From positions 21,519,480 through 21,583,479 of the forward strand of contig NC_087065.1 of NCBI RefSeq assembly GCF_963678635.1: 64,000 nucleotides of DNA. Reading direction: 5' to 3'. The stretch is from Symsagittifera roscoffensis. Taxonomy: Eukaryota; Xenacoelomorpha; Acoela; Convolutidae. Made by a program: the position numbers and the translations under genes. A model generated the notes under the pieces. It did no database searches. It was given only the letters and a program-made list of their open reading frames with translations, and was not told the DNA's origin. Positions 63,946-64,000 of this stretch are shown here, piece after piece; position 1 is the first letter of the stretch, and each line of letters starts with the position of its first letter.

Positions 63946-64000
63946 ATTGCATTCGACTGAACAGTTATTTGATGATTATTGAAGTTGAAATTTTGAATTG

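Overview
This is eukaryotic, animal-like (invertebrate) nuclear DNA. It is AT-rich and intron-bearing, and most of it is mobile and repetitive. Host genes supported here are: the 5' part of an RPUSD2-type RNA pseudouridine synthase on the minus strand (exons between 1416 and 2315, leaving the window on the left); a four-exon, 404-codon type II membrane protein resembling Golgi sulfotransferases on the minus strand (58444-62579); and one terminal exon of an unidentified minus-strand gene (about 62828-63030). The species cannot be named from the sequence. The very large LTR element recalls the giant Ty3/gypsy-like elements reported from flatworms, but that is only an analogy.

Layout. 1-1370: degenerate local repeats. 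1416-2315: RPUSD2 exons, one intron being GC-AG. 2879-5600: two decayed LINE reverse transcriptases (minus). 7185-12955: a 5.8-kb satellite array of 163-173-bp monomers in a three-monomer higher-order repeat. 12983-15548: three tandem 850-bp copies of the 5' part of a Penelope-like element (PLE), leading into a broken full-length PLE (to 17825, plus). 17900-18640: a LINE tail. 19515-22832: a second, better preserved PLE (minus), convergent with the first. 22833-52920: a 30.1-kb Ty3/gypsy-type LTR retrotransposon transcribed from the minus strand. 52921-54470: LINE fragments. 55271-55638: a hAT-type MITE with perfect 8-bp target duplication. 58444-62579: the sulfotransferase-like gene, with a tRNA-derived SINE in one intron. 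Right end: a terminal exon, its partial duplicate, and a Ty3/gypsy RT fragment.

The giant LTR element is the main find. In transcription order (right to left) it has: 5' LTR, candidate PBS, a long leader with a 14-bp minisatellite, gag, capsid/nucleocapsid-protease-RT-RNase H, and integrase. This 7.25-kb gag-pol-int block is present twice in tandem. The copies are nearly identical, but one has a 47-bp deletion in gag and the other a truncated integrase. Beyond the second integrase come a long acidic tail ending in a macrodomain that resembles TARG1/C6orf130 but lacks the usual catalytic residues, and then about 8.9 kb of accessory coding sequence in a single frame, interrupted only by one TAG and one TGA. 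That accessory region encodes a coiled coil, a clear SGNH/GDSL esterase domain, a second degenerate SGNH-like domain, and more than 1,600 residues that I do not recognise. The first catalytic Asp of the integrase seems to be missing at an ATGA junction in both copies, so this copy is probably not autonomous.

Both PLEs carry a PHD-type Cys4-His-Cys3 finger inside the reverse transcriptase, between the motif-B region and the YVDD box. Three hairpins resembling a minimal hammerhead core lie near PLE or LINE ends.
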